Made by a program: the position numbers and the translations under genes. DNA of 64,000 bases. Origin: Protea cynaroides (taxonomy: Eukaryota > Streptophyta > Magnoliopsida > Proteales > Proteaceae). The DNA lies in assembly GCA_028583415.1 (NCBI GenBank), contig CM053275.1, forward strand, positions 9,363,208 to 9,427,207. The letters run 5' to 3'. The notes below the pieces were generated by a model, which had not been told where the DNA came from, did not search any database, and saw nothing but the letters and a program-made list of their open reading frames with translations. Shown here piece after piece: positions 1 through 11,440 of this stretch. The first letter of the stretch is position 1. Every line of letters starts with the position of its first letter.

Positions 1-703
1 TGTGTCCACAATATTGATAGCATGCATATCTTAACACATGTTCGTGGCTGGAAGTTCATAGAATCCTCCAATGGTTAATATGTGGCAACCATCAATGTCT
101 CAAGTCATTCCCCTAACTATAAGGGAACAACTTCCTATCCATTGCCATGTTCCAGTGTGATTACGGCATTTTTGCAATCTATCATAGGTTACTTAAATAA
201 ATTTCTAATTTTAATTTAGTTTTGGATAACCCTTCATGCTATTTTGGTTCTAGGGGGAGAAAAGTTTTCCTGGATGAATAATAACTTATTTGTGACATGT
301 GGGAGGGTGACAGTAATTTCGACTATTGGACACCTTCGAACGGTTTGGAGTCTATAGACGGACTATATGTCAAATTTTAGACTCAAATTCAATCCTTACT
401 ATCCCATGTCTCGAAAACTTAATCGTTTAAGCTTATTGTTATATTTTTAGCAACTCATTGCTTTTCATTTATTTTTATAAAAAAAAATCTTCTTCTTCTT
501 TTATATATTAGATTCTCATAAATTTTCTAACGCCACTTGGGTATTTCTATTTGGATTGAAACTTAACATATGAGATGGGATGGTCCACTTGCTTATCAAA
601 TTTTGATCTCACCCAAACAATGTTTTATCTTTTCAGAATGTGTTTTGATCTACAATGCTTGCTTCCATTGATAGGGCCCACCATTTGAATTTTATTAAGT
701 AAA
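1..703. repeat. Unit flank of the tandem gene cluster, no gene
   Basis: I see no gene. Bases 1-150 repeat at 10495-10640 with few differences. Bases 300-700, including the stretch before the LINE, repeat at about 20680-21600 and 39440-39990. This is the shared flank of the duplicated units that carry the cysteine-rich peptide genes. The right end (about 683-703) is the sequence into which the LINE inserted; its continuation is found at 8023 and, uninterrupted, at about 50163. Confidence 0.75.
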
Positions 704-985
704 TTTCAAAACACAATAACGGTTTCACCATCCTTCGTCCGCTGCTGCAACTCCTAACCCTTATGGAAATTTTGTATTTCGCGTTTCAACCTTTGAGTTT
801 GGTTGAATGTGTCGTCCGTCTTTCTGACGTGTTTTGATCCCTTCCTTTGTTTTCTCCATTTTTTTCTCCTCGTCTTGCGATCGTCTCCTGGTATTCTATT
901 CCTTCCTTCTGAGATTGTGTCGTTTCATCTTGGTCTTTTTTCTCGTTTGGTTTTCCAGCTATAGGCCTGTGCATGCTGGTAACAA

Positions 986-1942
986 ATGGATTCAGAGGTT
1001 CCCTTTATATTAGAAGAAGATGGAATTGAAATATCAGATGAAAATCCAGATCTTACTCTGATAGGAAGAATTCTTGCATGCAAACCTTACAGGTTCCAAG
1101 CTGTCACTCAAGCCCTCCCTTCTGCCCGGAACACCCAATATGAGGTGGAAGTGGTCAAATAAGAAGGATGTGTATGTTTTTCGGTTCAAGCACCCGCTTG
1201 ATCTTCTAAATGTGCTGAAGGACTCCCTTGGACAGTTGCAGGTAACCTTATTACTCTTGAAAGGTGGACTAATGAAAAGAATTGGAAGTTTAATTCTTTC
1301 CATATATGGGTTCAAGTTCATGGTTTACCTACAGAGGCCATGAAACCTACCGTTGCCCCTAAGTTGATAGAGAGAATAGGTATTCCATCTCAGGTGATGA
1401 TAATAGATGGAACTACCCCTGGACAGAAGGTAAGTTACATCAGAGCTAGAGTTTCATTGGAGATTGATCGCCCTCTCCGACATTCCATTATTATACAGAA
1501 AGAAGGAGGCCAAGATTGCAAAGCCATGGTCAGATACGAACGACTCCCTCTCCATTGCCATTTCTGTGGATTCCTGGGACATGAACAGAATAAGTGTAGC
1601 CAATGCTTTGAAGCCGATCATGCTTATATGATGATACATGGATGCGATCCTTTTGCTAGATGTCCGTTGTTACCAGCAAGACCACATGGTCTCGAGATCA
1701 AACGCATTCCGCCAACTGCTGGACTGATTGAGAAGGCAAAGTTCATTGATCTTCAAGGAAGCACCACCAGAAATTCCACACCGGCAATGAACAGTAGTGG
1801 AGGCGATGGAGTGTTTCGCCGAAAGAAAACTGAAGCGTCACTTGGGAAGTCGTTACAGCTTACTCCTCCCTCGAGTACCACATCTATGGCTCTTCAATTC
1901 CAAGCACTACCATTACAACTCAGCAGAAACAAGGCAATCTAA
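986..1942 (+). pseudogene. LINE ORF1 (DUF4283 and CCHC zinc knuckle), frameshifted
   Basis: ORF1 protein of the LINE, presumed to bind the element RNA. The start at 986 (MDSEVPFILEEDGIEI) suits plant LINE ORF1. DUF4283-like sequence follows in three different frames (YVFRFKHPLDLLNVLKD, then WTVAGNLITLERW, then IWVQVHGLP). The long frame 1340-1942 ends with a CX2CX4HX4C knuckle, CHFCGFLGHEQNKC. At least two frameshifts and a stop near 1160 separate the pieces, so no intact protein is possible. The C-terminal tail after the knuckle is low in recognisable features, as is usual for this family. Confidence 0.8.
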
Positions 1943-2526
1943 TTGGAGGAAGGAATATTAATGAGGAACGGCTAGTTCAGGAGGTAAGAACCAACCTGTT
2001 TCAATCCCCAACGAGATTACAGCTGGTATGAATGTTGGTAGGTGTCATAACTCATTTGCTTTGGAACTGGTTGATAATACTCAAGCCTTCCATCCCATAT
2101 CCTTCAAAACCCTGCATTTATTAAAACTGTGTTACAGTTTTTGCCTCACTTTCCAAAATTTTCTATTAATGGACCAGAGATCAAGGATCCATCAACTGGT
2201 GAGATGAACGTCCAGTTAGTTTCCCAAAGTGTCCAACAAGACCCCATAACCAATAATCCTCCATCTCAAATGCATCAAGACCCGAGGAACACTAATGAGT
2301 TTCTGAGCCTCCCACCATCCCCTCACATTATATATGATAACAAGGATTTACCAGACCTTCTGAATATGAACCAAGTCTCAGATTCTGACATTGGGACCAT
2401 TCTAGTTCAAAACCCGGCAAAAAGGTAGCGTACAGAATGTGTGGAGGAAAAGGATGATTCGGAGACAGTCGATCATTTTTTAATGTATGGCCTCGTGGTG
2501 GCTGGGGAAATCAGCCACGGGTCATC

Positions 2527-3475
2527 ATGAAAATTATCAGTCGGAACTATGAAGGAATATGAAGTGCCTTGACAGTTTGGGTTCTTAAAGACCTCCTAAA
2601 AAGAGAAAGACTGGATTTACTTTACTTGATGGAAACAAAGAACAACCAAGCCAAGATGGAGGTAATTAGGAAGAAATTCAATTTCAATAACATCTTTACT
2701 GTTAATCCTAATGGGTCGGCTGGGGGATTGGCTTTCCTTTGGAATGATGGCATTGATGTTAGAATTTTATCAAGTGGCATAAGATTTATTGGCTGGGGGA
2801 TGGCTTTCCTATAGAAATATGGTCGAATATTGCCAATTTATTGAGTTACCTACTAAAAGTCCCTTATATACATGGAATAGGAAGAGACGTGGTTCTGCTA
2901 ATATCCGTTGTAAGTTGGACAGAGTTTTTGCAAATATAGAATGGAGAGATAATTTCCATGAGACTATTGTCTATGTCCATCAACCTATCGGATCAAACCA
3001 TACCCCGATTATTATTGATACGGCAGGGGGTTAGTCGAAAGGAAGAAAACCGTTTCATTTTGAAAGGATGTGGCTTCGGCATCCTGATTGTCCCAGGGCC
3101 GCTGTTAAGGGTTGGAAGATTCCTAATTTGAACTCGGCTGGTATCTCTCTCCACTCGAAGCTGTCCAATAGTGAACATGTGTTTGTGAAATGGAATGCCA
3201 AAGTTTTTGGAAATATCCAGGAAGGGATAAGGGAATTGAGCCAAGAGTCGCTAGAAATTCAAAGCTTATCTCAATCGGAGTATGACCAGGAAAAGGAGTC
3301 CTTGGCGCGCCAACAACTTGAAGAATATCTTGTAAGAAAAGAGATCATGTGGGCCTAGAAATCCCGTGTGGATTGGCTCAAATGTGGGGACCGAAATACT
3401 GGATTTTTCCATTCAACTACTATTCAAAGAAGGCAATTTAATAGGATCAACCAGCTCAAGTTTCCTAACGGATAG
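2527..3475 (+). pseudogene. LINE ORF2 endonuclease region, internally deleted
   Basis: Start of ORF2. The N-terminal strand of an exonuclease/endonuclease/phosphatase fold is readable (MKIISRNYEG, then LDLLYLMETKNN). After about 90 residues the sequence jumps at about 2790-2810 to the distal part (CQFIELPTKSPLYTWNRKR, KLDRVFANIEW, GSNHTPI). The middle of the endonuclease, including most catalytic positions, is missing. The linker to the reverse transcriptase follows (KSRVDWLKCGDRNTGFFH). In-frame stops occur near 2560, 2812, 3034 and 3356. It cannot encode an active nuclease. Confidence 0.8.
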
Positions 3476-3544
3476 TGAACCTCATCGGATGCTCAACTCA
3501 AGGAGGTAATTCTTTCCCATTTTAATGATATCTATTCCTCAAAT

Positions 3545-5331
3545 ATGCCCGAGGTTGATGCCATGAATTTAGTCCTGAATACTGTCCAACTGAAAATCTC
3601 TTGGGAAGACAATGAGATTCTCAGCAGATTGCCTTCTGAAGAGGAGATCAAAATGGCTTTATTTTCTATGGCCCCTAATAAGAGTCCTAGTCCGGACAGT
3701 TTTCCTGCGAGTTATTTTCAAAATTTTTGGCCTCTTATTAAAGAGGATATCATTCTTTTCATTCATGACTACCTCTCAGGAGGACCAATTTATGAGGAAT
3801 TGAACAAAACATATATATGTCTGATCCCTAAAGTGAATAACCCAGAGTCTATTGACCAATTCAGACCTATAAGCTTATGCGGAGTTTGTATAAAATTGAT
3901 ATCTAAAATTCTGGTCAGTAGACTCAAAAGGGTGTTAGACAACATCATACCACCGTTCTAATCTGCCTTTATGCCTAACCAATCCATATCTGATAATATT
4001 ATCATGGCCCACGAGGCCTTCCATTATATTAATAATAGGCCGAAAGGAAAAATGGGACTTATGTCGATGAAACTAGATATGCAAAAAGCATTTGATCACC
4101 TTGAGTGGCATTTTATTGAGGGAGTGCTTCTTAAACTTGGTTTCCAGCCACATTTGGTCCAATTGGTGATGAAATGCATTTCTTCTATTTCTTATACTAT
4201 ATTGGTGAACAGTTCGGAAATGGGTAGCATCAAACTGTCTCGGGGGATAAGACAAGGGGACCAGCTTTCCCTTGCTATTTTCATTTTATGCTCCCACACC
4301 CTCTCTTCCTATATTGAGGCGGAATCCAAGAAAGGAAATATTAAAGGGATCAGAATTAAAAACCGAGCCCCTCCTCTAACTCGTCTCCTCTTTGTGGATG
4401 ATAGTCTCCTTTTTTTCAGAGGTAAATCCTAACGCAATCAATTGTTTGTACATTTATTACAGAGCTTCAGGCCAAAAGATAAACCTGCACAAATCAACTT
4501 TAACTTTCAATCCAAACATATCTTCAAAGTTCAAGCGTTGGTTCTCAAGATTGCTCAAAATCAAGTATGGGGATGGCCTATCTTGGATTACAAATGGAAT
4601 TTGGCCTTTCTAAGAGACATTGCTTTAAAGATATTCAGGACCGGACTATTAAGAAGAGGGCAAATTGGAAATGTAAGTTATTATCTCATGCGGGGAGAGA
4701 AGTCCTTCTGAAATCAGTTATTCTATCTATGTCAAATTATGTATCATCTCATTTAAATTGCCCTCCTCTCATCATAAAATTATTAAGAAAACGACTGCTG
4801 AGTTTTTTTTTGGAGGAATGATTCTCAAAAAAAGAATATTCACTAGATTGCATGGAGTCGGCTATGCAAATCAAAAGAGAATGGAGGGTTGGGTCTGAGG
4901 GATCTTCTCATTCAAAATTTGGCCCTTCGTTCCAAGTTAGCCTAGAAATTGTGGACTTCTCTATCTGCTGCATGGAGTATGTTTTGAAAGAAAATCTATT
5001 TTCCTAATTCAGATTTTATGGATGCATCTCTTGGCAGTAAACCTTCATGGCTTGGAGGAATATTTTAGAGGGGATGAAATATTTAAAATTTGGTCTTATT
5101 TGGCAGGTGGGGTGTGGTAATAAAATTAAGATATGGGATGATCAGTGGATTCCGTCCATTAAAGGGTTTAAGCCCAATCCTATGAGATATGTTAATTATC
5201 TTGTCACTTGGGTTTCGGAACTCGTTGATCAAACAAACAAGTGTTGGAGAATGGATATTCTTAAGCTGGTTTTCATGCCTGAAGATAGGAAGGCCACTCT
5301 GGATATTCCTTTGAGTATATTCCCATCTTAA
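3545..5331 (+). pseudogene. LINE ORF2 reverse transcriptase region, broken
   Basis: Reverse transcriptase of the LINE. Recognisable blocks are APNKSPSPDSFPASYFQ, QFRPISLCGVCIKLISKIL, the first catalytic block KLDMQKAFDHLEW, RGIRQGDQLSLAIFI, and FVDD at about 4390 where the active-site box is normally YADD or FADD. A stop interrupts 3961-3971. After FVDD there is a gap and frame changes, with the thumb and connection region readable as KRHCFKDIQDRT, GREVLLKSVILSMSNYV and then LIWQVGCGNKIKIWDDQW (5047-5331). The A-to-V change in the active-site box and the frame breaks indicate loss of activity. Confidence 0.85.
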
Positions 5332-5737
5332 GACAGACTTATATGGAGTGGAGACAAATATGGAAGATTTTCAGTTAAGTAAGCTTATCACCTTATCTCT
5401 AATCTTAGGGATGAGGCTGATGAGTTAATCGTCCCATCTTCTAGTAGATGAGATTTGCGTCATATTCCCAGAATGGTATGGAAACGTGTTTGGTCTTCAT
5501 GCCATACTCTTCCCTAGATCAAATCTTTTCTTTGGAGAGCTTGTGCAAATGACCTAGCTTCGAGTGATGATTTTTCCCACCGTCAAATTCCAGTTGAAGC
5601 TCTTTGCAAGAGATGTGGTGAGCACAGGGAAACCATCGATCATATTCTGATTCAGTGTCCATTTGTGAAGGCGGTCTGGTTCGGGTTAGCTATCTCACAC
5701 AGAATCCCTGATTTTGTTGATATTATGCTTCCTCTAT

Positions 5738-5795
5738 GGACTCTAAGTTGTTTTTTTTTTTTTTTTTTTTTTTTTTTTGAGTAGGTAGGACTCTA
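5738..5795 (-). mobile_element. Poly(A)-tail-only retroposition insert
   Basis: A run of 28 T (5751-5778) with about 14 other bases is flanked by the 8-bp direct repeat GGACTCTA (5738-5745 and 5788-5795). On the minus strand this is a short leader followed by a poly(A) tail with a target duplication. That is what a drastically 5'-truncated LINE- or SINE-mediated insertion would leave. It interrupts the LINE ORF2 region. Confidence 0.6.
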
Positions 5796-6155
5796 TATTT
5801 AATCTATCTAAGCAGATGGGAAGGTACTCCTGGGCATATGCTTCTTTCATATGTTGGTATCTTTGGACAGTGAGAAATGATCTCTATTTCCAGTCCAAGT
5901 CTTGGAGTTCTACGAAGGTGATTCAGAAGGCTAATATGGCCTTTTCGGAACTCACTAAGGTAATGCCAGCTCTTAATTTTATTATTCCTGATATGGTGCA
6001 TGCTGTTTCCAACGAATTTTTCGATCCTCCTCCTCCTCGAGGTAAGTTTAAGATTAATACAAATGCCTATTTTAATGGTGAGATGAATTCTGGAAGCATT
6101 GGCTTCATCTGTGATTGTAGTGGAAATCCTATTATAGTCGGTTCTCAAGGGGTAT

Positions 6156-7627
6156 TGATAAGTGTCTGATTTTTATATTTTTATTTCCTTTGCACTATGT
6201 TTTTTAATATGTTTTTTTTACCTTATTGAACTGAATAAGATAAATTTTATTAATTTAACATATTTTAGAGACTTTGTAAATTAATTGCTAAAAGATAAAA
6301 AAAATTCCAGCATTCTTAATATTGATGTTTTGAGCTTCATGCAGGTTTTTGACATAGAAAAAATTTCAAAATTAAAAAGTTCTCTTCAGTAAAGTTGTAG
6401 ATGACGTCTCAACCTTTTCGGAATGATATTATGGAGAAAAATATGAGTTCGTTTGGGCCTCCAAACATTGCCTCAAAGTTTGACACAAAAATTTGATCCG
6501 AATCCGAAATCGAAGCAGCCGTACAATCTGGTTAAAGTATTCAACGGTGGATGAAATTTTCATAAAGAGTCTTCTACTCAAGTTAGAAAACCTACAATAG
6601 AAGACTTCAAGAAATAAAGGAAACTCTATAATTTTAGAATTCTAAATAGAGAAGGAATCCTACACAAATAATGAATCCTAAGCTATAAAAGATTGTCATG
6701 TTTTATATATAGAGCACTAGTGTGGAAGATAATTAATCTCTCTCTCTCTCTCTCTCTCTTGCTGGAAATTTTTTTCTCTCTGAAAGGATTGTAATGTCTG
6801 GCTAATTTTCTCATTCAGTTCAAGAGGAATTTGAAGCCCAAACTCATGTCAATGGTGTAATCGTTATTCAATAATGTTGTTCTTCTTTTCTCTTTTATTA
6901 GAATTGTTTATGTTATTCTTTTATCTTTATTTATGATATTTGTCTGAATAATTTAGTAATGGCCTGCTGAATCGATTAAATTAATATTAATTGCTAGATC
7001 TAGAATCTGTGAAACGTAATCGTCCTGGTTCTTATCACAAATAGCAAACAATGATAGATGATTAAGTCTAAGTTTTCATCTCAAAATTGTGAATAATATA
7101 ACTTAAGTTAAATAATCATCGCTTGTGTATGATTGTTGCTTAGATTGGTCTATTTTTCACTTACTTAATGTTGTCATTGAATTAAATATTGAGAGCTTAT
7201 TCAGTGTTATTCAATGGTTAGATCTCTTTGAAGAGCTTGTCTTAGTAGAGATATTAAGGAAAAACTAGGGTAACAGAGCTTATTGTTATGTAGGATTTTT
7301 AATTCTGATTGGGAGAAAGAGATTAGCGTTGCGATTAATTTTACTCATTGCATGCGTGTGTGGATATTGTACCAAGAACTGAATCTTCTCATCTAATTAT
7401 TTTCCTATTTAAATTCTATCTGTTTACTTTCAGTTTGATTCAATCAACCAAATCCCCCTTCGTTATTGTGTTTGCTTAGTATTAATTAGTATATTTGGTT
7501 TGAGTAGAATATAAATTTTGATCAAATCACTCTCTGTGAGATCGACTTTTACTTACCTTATTTATAGTTTATTAATTAGGTCAGTAAAGAAATACATAAT
7601 TAATTTGGTGCATTCGACACGCTACGA
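6156..7627 (+). mobile_element. Solo LTR inserted in LINE RNase H
   Basis: 1,472-bp insertion that begins TGATAAGTGTC and ends GACACGCTACGA, so its ends are imperfect inverted repeats. The 5-bp duplication GGTAT flanks it (6151-6155 and 7628-7632). Excision restores the RNase H reading frame. Inside is a TATA-like CTATAAAAG at about 6685 and a CT-rich tract (6738-6759), consistent with LTR promoter and leader. There is no coding domain. The terminal CGA instead of CA is probably a mutation. The lineage is not assigned. Confidence 0.7.
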
Positions 7628-8029
7628 GGTATCTATTTCTTTGCCTTTAATAGGGGAAGCGCTGGTAGTAAGAAGAGCTCTCATGACTGCAGTCAACTAA
7701 GGGTTTTCTGATATTATTCTTCAGATTGTGAGAATCTAATTAATTATATTAATGATCCCTTTCATCCTTGCATTCGTGAGGGGCAAATTGTTAGAGATGA
7801 TATCCTTAATCTGGCTACTTTGTGTCCTTCAGTTTCTTTTGTTTCTATTCCTAGGGAAGCAAACAATGTTGTCCATTCCCTAGCCAAGAAGGCTATGTCT
7901 TCAACGGAGTTGATTTACTGGCCTGTATCCATTCCCTGGCTTCTTGACTTATATAAGGTTGAAGCTTCGGTTGTATCCCACATTTTAATTGAGTAGATTA
8001 TCTTTTTACCAAAAAAAAAAAAAAGTAAA

Positions 8030-8444
8030 ATACATTTTTTTCCCCTCACCTTTAGACTTTGGAAATAACATGCAAAGGTTGTTGTTCTTGAAATATTTCT
8101 AACCCTTGGCTATGTTTAGAAATTCAAAAAAAAATAATAATAAATTTATTTATTTATTTATTTATTTTTCTCCCATTCTTCTCCAAAAATTTCTTTCAAA
8201 AACGAACTCCACGTAACCCACCGAAGCATCCAACTCCGGTCAACCTCGAGGCTCTACAGAAACACACAAAGCCATTTTGATTTAATCACTTAAGAAATCC
8301 AAAAAAAAAAAAAAAAATCATTCTAATAAGATTTACAAGAATTAATATCATCAATTCTACCTCTTGCTTTCCTTTTTTTCTCATGAGGTTCTTTTTCTAT
8401 ATATCTAATGAATGAAACCCATCGCCTTCCGTTGAAGGTTTATT

Positions 8445-8505
<61 letters not shown>

Positions 8506-8524
8506 GCAAGCAAGCGTTCATGGC
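8030..8524. repeat. 3' flank of gene A with (GA)n microsatellite
   Basis: No gene. The flank from 8030 to about 8240 is shared with 21590-21680 plus 23690-23790, 33760-33860, 50180-50390 and 53280-53480. A (GA)n run occupies about 8446-8500, only 25 bp from the stop codon of the minus-strand gene A, so it would be a (TC)n tract in its 3' untranslated region. Gene B has the same arrangement. Confidence 0.8.
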
Positions 8525-9112
8525 TCATGTAGCACAAGAGGTACAGTTGCAAGACTTGGGAACGAGGGCACAGACGCCATAGGGCTTATTAGGGAGATTG
8601 CAAATGATTCCATAGCAACAGTTCATGTTAGCACAATCTCCACTTGCCGAGCAGCACCTGCACTGCTGGCATGTCTGAAACGGTGCAAGCCTTTGTCCCG
8701 GTTCCCCTCCATTGCTGCTGCCATAGGAGTAAATACGATACTTCATCGGCTCCACCGGTACTAATAATCCTCCTCCTTTTTCTCCAGTCAATTTGGACGC
8801 GCTATTACCAGAACCTGCATGTGAGTGTTTTGTCAATCCGTCTGTATATCATTCTAAATTAAGATCCAAATAGAATATGAAACCCATTTTAATACAAACA
8901 TGAACAGCTAGAGAATCGAAAAGCTAGTGAGAAAGAAAACTCAGGAATTTTAGACCCATATATTTATTTACGTATGTAAGCATGTAGTTGATAAGGGAGA
9001 TTGACATACCTGGAGTATTAGTAACAGTAGTAATACTATAGACATGGGTGACCAAGAGAAAAAGTAGAGTTCCTACTTTTCTTGCGTTTTGATTGATTAT
9101 CATTCCGTCCAT
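8525..9112 (-). CDS. Secreted cysteine-rich peptide, copy A (intact)
   Basis: Two exons: 9010-9112 and 8525-8814 (minus strand), joined by a phase-1 intron with GT (CAG/GTATGTC) and AG (CATGCAG) ends. The product is 130 residues. Residues 10-24 are a hydrophobic signal-peptide core (ARKVGTLLFLLVTHV), so it should enter the secretory pathway. A Gly/Ser-rich pro-region carries the conserved LLVPVEPMKYRIY (51-63). The C-terminal domain has 12 cysteines (83, 86, 88, 89, 95, 100, 101, 106, 116, 123, 125, 128), including CQQCRCC, NCCYG and SCNCTSC. This resembles the small plant secreted family I recall as DUF7866; function is unknown and that name is from memory. The ATG at 9112 was chosen because it aligns with copies B, C and E; an upstream in-frame ATG at 9136 is not conserved. 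A TATA-like stretch lies at about 9145-9153. It is not a Bowman-Birk, GASA or EPF pattern. Confidence 0.82.
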
Positions 9113-9143
9113 CCTACATACAACAATACAGATCATCTGTGTG

Positions 9144-9154
9144 TTTATATATGT
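9144..9154 (-). promoter_or_regulatory. TATA-like box upstream of gene A
   Basis: TATATAAAC on the minus strand, about 35 bp before the ATG. The same position carries TATA-like sequence in copies B (about 29517-29527) and C (about 35661-35668). Conservation across copies supports a core promoter. A (GA)n run lies just upstream at 9161-9180. Confidence 0.5.
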
Positions 9155-9179
9155 GTGTGAGAGAGAGAGAGAGAGAGAG

Positions 9180-9639
9180 ATTCATGGGAAAGATTTTAGC
9201 TGATATAATAAACTAGGTACACTCTGCAACTATCCATGTGTTGTGATGGAATAGATTCATGGGCTTCGTTTTTTGAGAAATTTTAAGCAGGTTCGAGTTA
9301 AGGAAAGTTTAGAGTGAATCAAGATTTCATCCCATTTTAAAAATAGGAAAGTTTTTATCCAAATCTTCTCCTCTCCGGCTTCTATCCCATCCAACCGTTG
9401 GAGTTGTGAGCTGGGTCGAAATCCAATGGACTCCAACGGTTGAATGAGATGGGAGCCAAAGAACCGGAAAGGAAAGAATTTGGACTCAAAGATTTTACTC
9501 TTTCACCTTCTAAATAGGAAAGCTTAGAGATTATACTATCCATATTTGTGAAGGGAGAACTATTTTTCTTTAGAAAAAGTAATTAAGATAACTTATTAAG
9601 GAATGAAAAATGTAATTATTATTGTCTATTGAGAGAGAG

Positions 9640-9694
<55 letters not shown>

Positions 9695-9834
9695 GTGTTC
9701 TAATGAATGATAATAATGATATTATTGTCTTACCAGAAGGAGGTTACAAATACATTGTAACTGATTTTCAGATTTCTTAACTAAAGGAGTTTACAAATAT
9801 ATTGTTACTGATTTTTACTTGTCCTTGCACTTAA
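9180..9834. repeat. Upstream flank of gene A with (GA)n run
   Basis: No gene. The sequence is AT-rich. A (GA)n tract occupies about 9632-9689. The block about 9700-9830, with GGAGGTTACAAATACATTG, recurs upstream of copy B (about 32960-33050) and copy E (about 51830-51920), marking it as part of the duplicated unit. Confidence 0.7.
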
Positions 9835-10192
9835 GCTTTGTTTGGTTGCAAGGAGAATTGAAGGAAAGGGAAATGAAATGAATTTTTATACTTTAAATGA
9901 AAATTTTTGTAATGATGAGAGCACATGCTATCACATTACTATCTAATTAATTCTAAATTATTCCACATTTAGTTATTAATTTATACTTCACTTTGCATTT
10001 AAATCCCTCCCATTTGAAAAGAAAAATAAATTTTATATTTTATAAATATCATTATTAAATATGTTAAGAAAAGTAAATATAAATTTTACATCTTATACAA
10101 TCATATTGTGTTACTACTACAAAAGTTTCCATTTAAAGTATAAAAATTTTATTCCCCTTCACTTCAATTCCTCTTGCAACCAAACAAAGCCA
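9835..10192. mobile_element. Tourist-like MITE
   Basis: About 358 bp, AT-rich and non-coding, with near-palindromic ends of about 80 bp: GCTTTGTTTGGTTGCAAG at the left and CTTGCAACCAAACAAAGC at the right. TAA flanks both sides (9832-9834 and 10193-10195), matching the 3-bp TAA/TTA duplication of PIF/Harbinger-type MITEs. Sister units (about 33030-33050 and 51900-51930) run through this position without the insert. Confidence 0.75.
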
Positions 10193-11190
10193 TAATACTT
10201 TCATTGGTGGAATTAAGGACAAGAAAGTAATTTCATAATTTGTCTTTAAATATTAAAAAAACTGAATATAACCTTTGATAGTGATCGTTTGGAATGATGC
10301 AATCATTAAGGTTGTGTTTGTTTCCATGTAAAATAGTTGGAAGAGAAAAGTTTTCATGTAAAATAGAATTTTTTGTTTGTTGTTTATTTTAATATAAAAT
10401 ACAAAAAAGACATTGAAAAAATAAGAAAACTTTATGTAAATGTCATATATTATTAATGTGCGTACCATATTCTATTGACCTATGGTAGATTGACATGTGT
10501 CCACAATATTGATAGCATGGATATCTTAACACGTGTTCGTCGGTGGAAGTTCGTAGAACCCTCCAATGGTTAACACGAGGTGACCATCAGATGGCTTTAG
10601 TCGTTCCCCTAATAATAAGGGAACAACTTCCTAATTGGTGCGCCTAATCCATATCCCAAGGAAAAGAGAGGGACTTTCGGAGGTATGCGTTGGCAACTGA
10701 CTCTGTAATGATCGTATGATCTTCATCACATGCTCAATGCTCTCAACTGTTCGAGAGATCAGTTATCATTCATTTTGGAACCACCATTCGAGTAATTCAA
10801 ACACCTCTTAAACTGACGAAGCCTCCTATATATGTTCATAAGCACAAAGGTATATGGACGGTCATTTTTCACTTTTACTTTTATACTCAAACCTTAACCC
10901 ACTCTCTAAGAAGCACTTTTTCTTATTTTCTTAATATTGCTTGCTTTGTGAACTGACTTAATCATCGGAGTAGCCATTGGATAATCCAATCCACCCCTCT
11001 ATGATTTTCCTTGTATTTTTCAAGATCAGCCCTTGAACTCGGCTAACACGTGTGACCTCGGCTTCAACGTGTCTAACTGGGCTACACGAGTTTTCAGCGG
11101 CAACAATTTCAGTGGCAACAATTTACATGATATAATTTACAACGAAATAACCACAGCCTATAAGTAAAGTACGAAATAATTAATCAGAGC
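10193..11190. repeat. Unit flank, no gene
   Basis: Nothing coding. Bases 10260-10450 resemble 33110-33220 and 51990-52110. Bases 10495-10640 repeat the start of the window (1-150), so a new unit begins here. The rest (10640-11190) is unique within the window, and I see no feature in it. Confidence 0.6.
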
Positions 11191-11440
11191 CTAGCTCTCT
11201 TTGTATAGTTTATATTTATATTTATGAGTTATTTATGACAAATTATTTATAAAAATAAATTATGAATCGTAAATAATAACCGATTAGTATCATTAGAATA
11301 AAGAATTAATAATAGATTATCACAATAATGGTAAATACCTTCTAAGTTCTAAGCAATTTGTAGATTTTAGATTATATCAATTTATTTTATATAAATAAGT
11401 ATAATAAATCATACTAAACAATACATGTCATCCAAACACT
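11190..11440. repeat. AT-rich repeat, degenerate copy of a MITE-like element
   Basis: Closely related to 36427-36713, including the shared stretch TTTATGAGTTATTTATGACA and the later AATAATAGATTATCACAATAATGG. The 11190 copy keeps only an altered left end and lacks the right terminal repeat. Non-coding. Confidence 0.6.

Larger units (their letters stand above)
5340..7995 (+). pseudogene. LINE zf-RVT and RNase H segment, split by a solo LTR
   Basis: The zf-RVT segment reads SFLWRACANDLASSDD and CKRCGEHRETIDHILIQC at about 5520-5690. RNase H starts at about 6035 (FKINTNAYFNGEMNSGSIGF) and reaches GSQGV at 6155. It resumes at 7628 as SISLPLIGEALVVRRALMTA, then further blocks to about 7995 ending near a poly(A) tail. 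Removing 6156-7632 joins the two halves in frame, which supports the insertion boundaries. A second small insertion lies at 5746-5787. One stop and frame changes occur after 7700. Confidence 0.75.
704..8022 (+). mobile_element. Degenerate L1-type LINE with poly(A) tail and target duplication
   Basis: Two-ORF plant non-LTR retrotransposon. In order it has a DUF4283/CCHC ORF1, an APE-type endonuclease, reverse transcriptase, a zf-RVT zinc-binding segment and RNase H. It ends in a run of about 14 A (8011-8024). The 7-bp repeat AAGTAAA at 697-703 and 8023-8029 is the likely target duplication. The uninterrupted flank at about 50163-50190 and 21585-21600 supports this as the empty site. The element carries many stops, frameshifts and a large deletion in the endonuclease, and a solo LTR sits in its RNase H region, so it is long dead. 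The 5' end near 704 is inferred from the target duplication, not from a conserved LINE start. Confidence 0.85.

Noticed and set aside
8525..9112. Bowman-Birk inhibitor, GASA or EPF-like identity for the cysteine-rich peptide
   Set aside because: The cysteine spacing (CxxCxCC, CCY, CxCxxC) does not fit any of these; no reactive-site loop or GASA pattern is seen.
8908..9136. Upstream ATG at 9136 as the start of gene A
   Set aside because: The extra residues are not conserved in copies B, C or E, where the start aligns with 9112.
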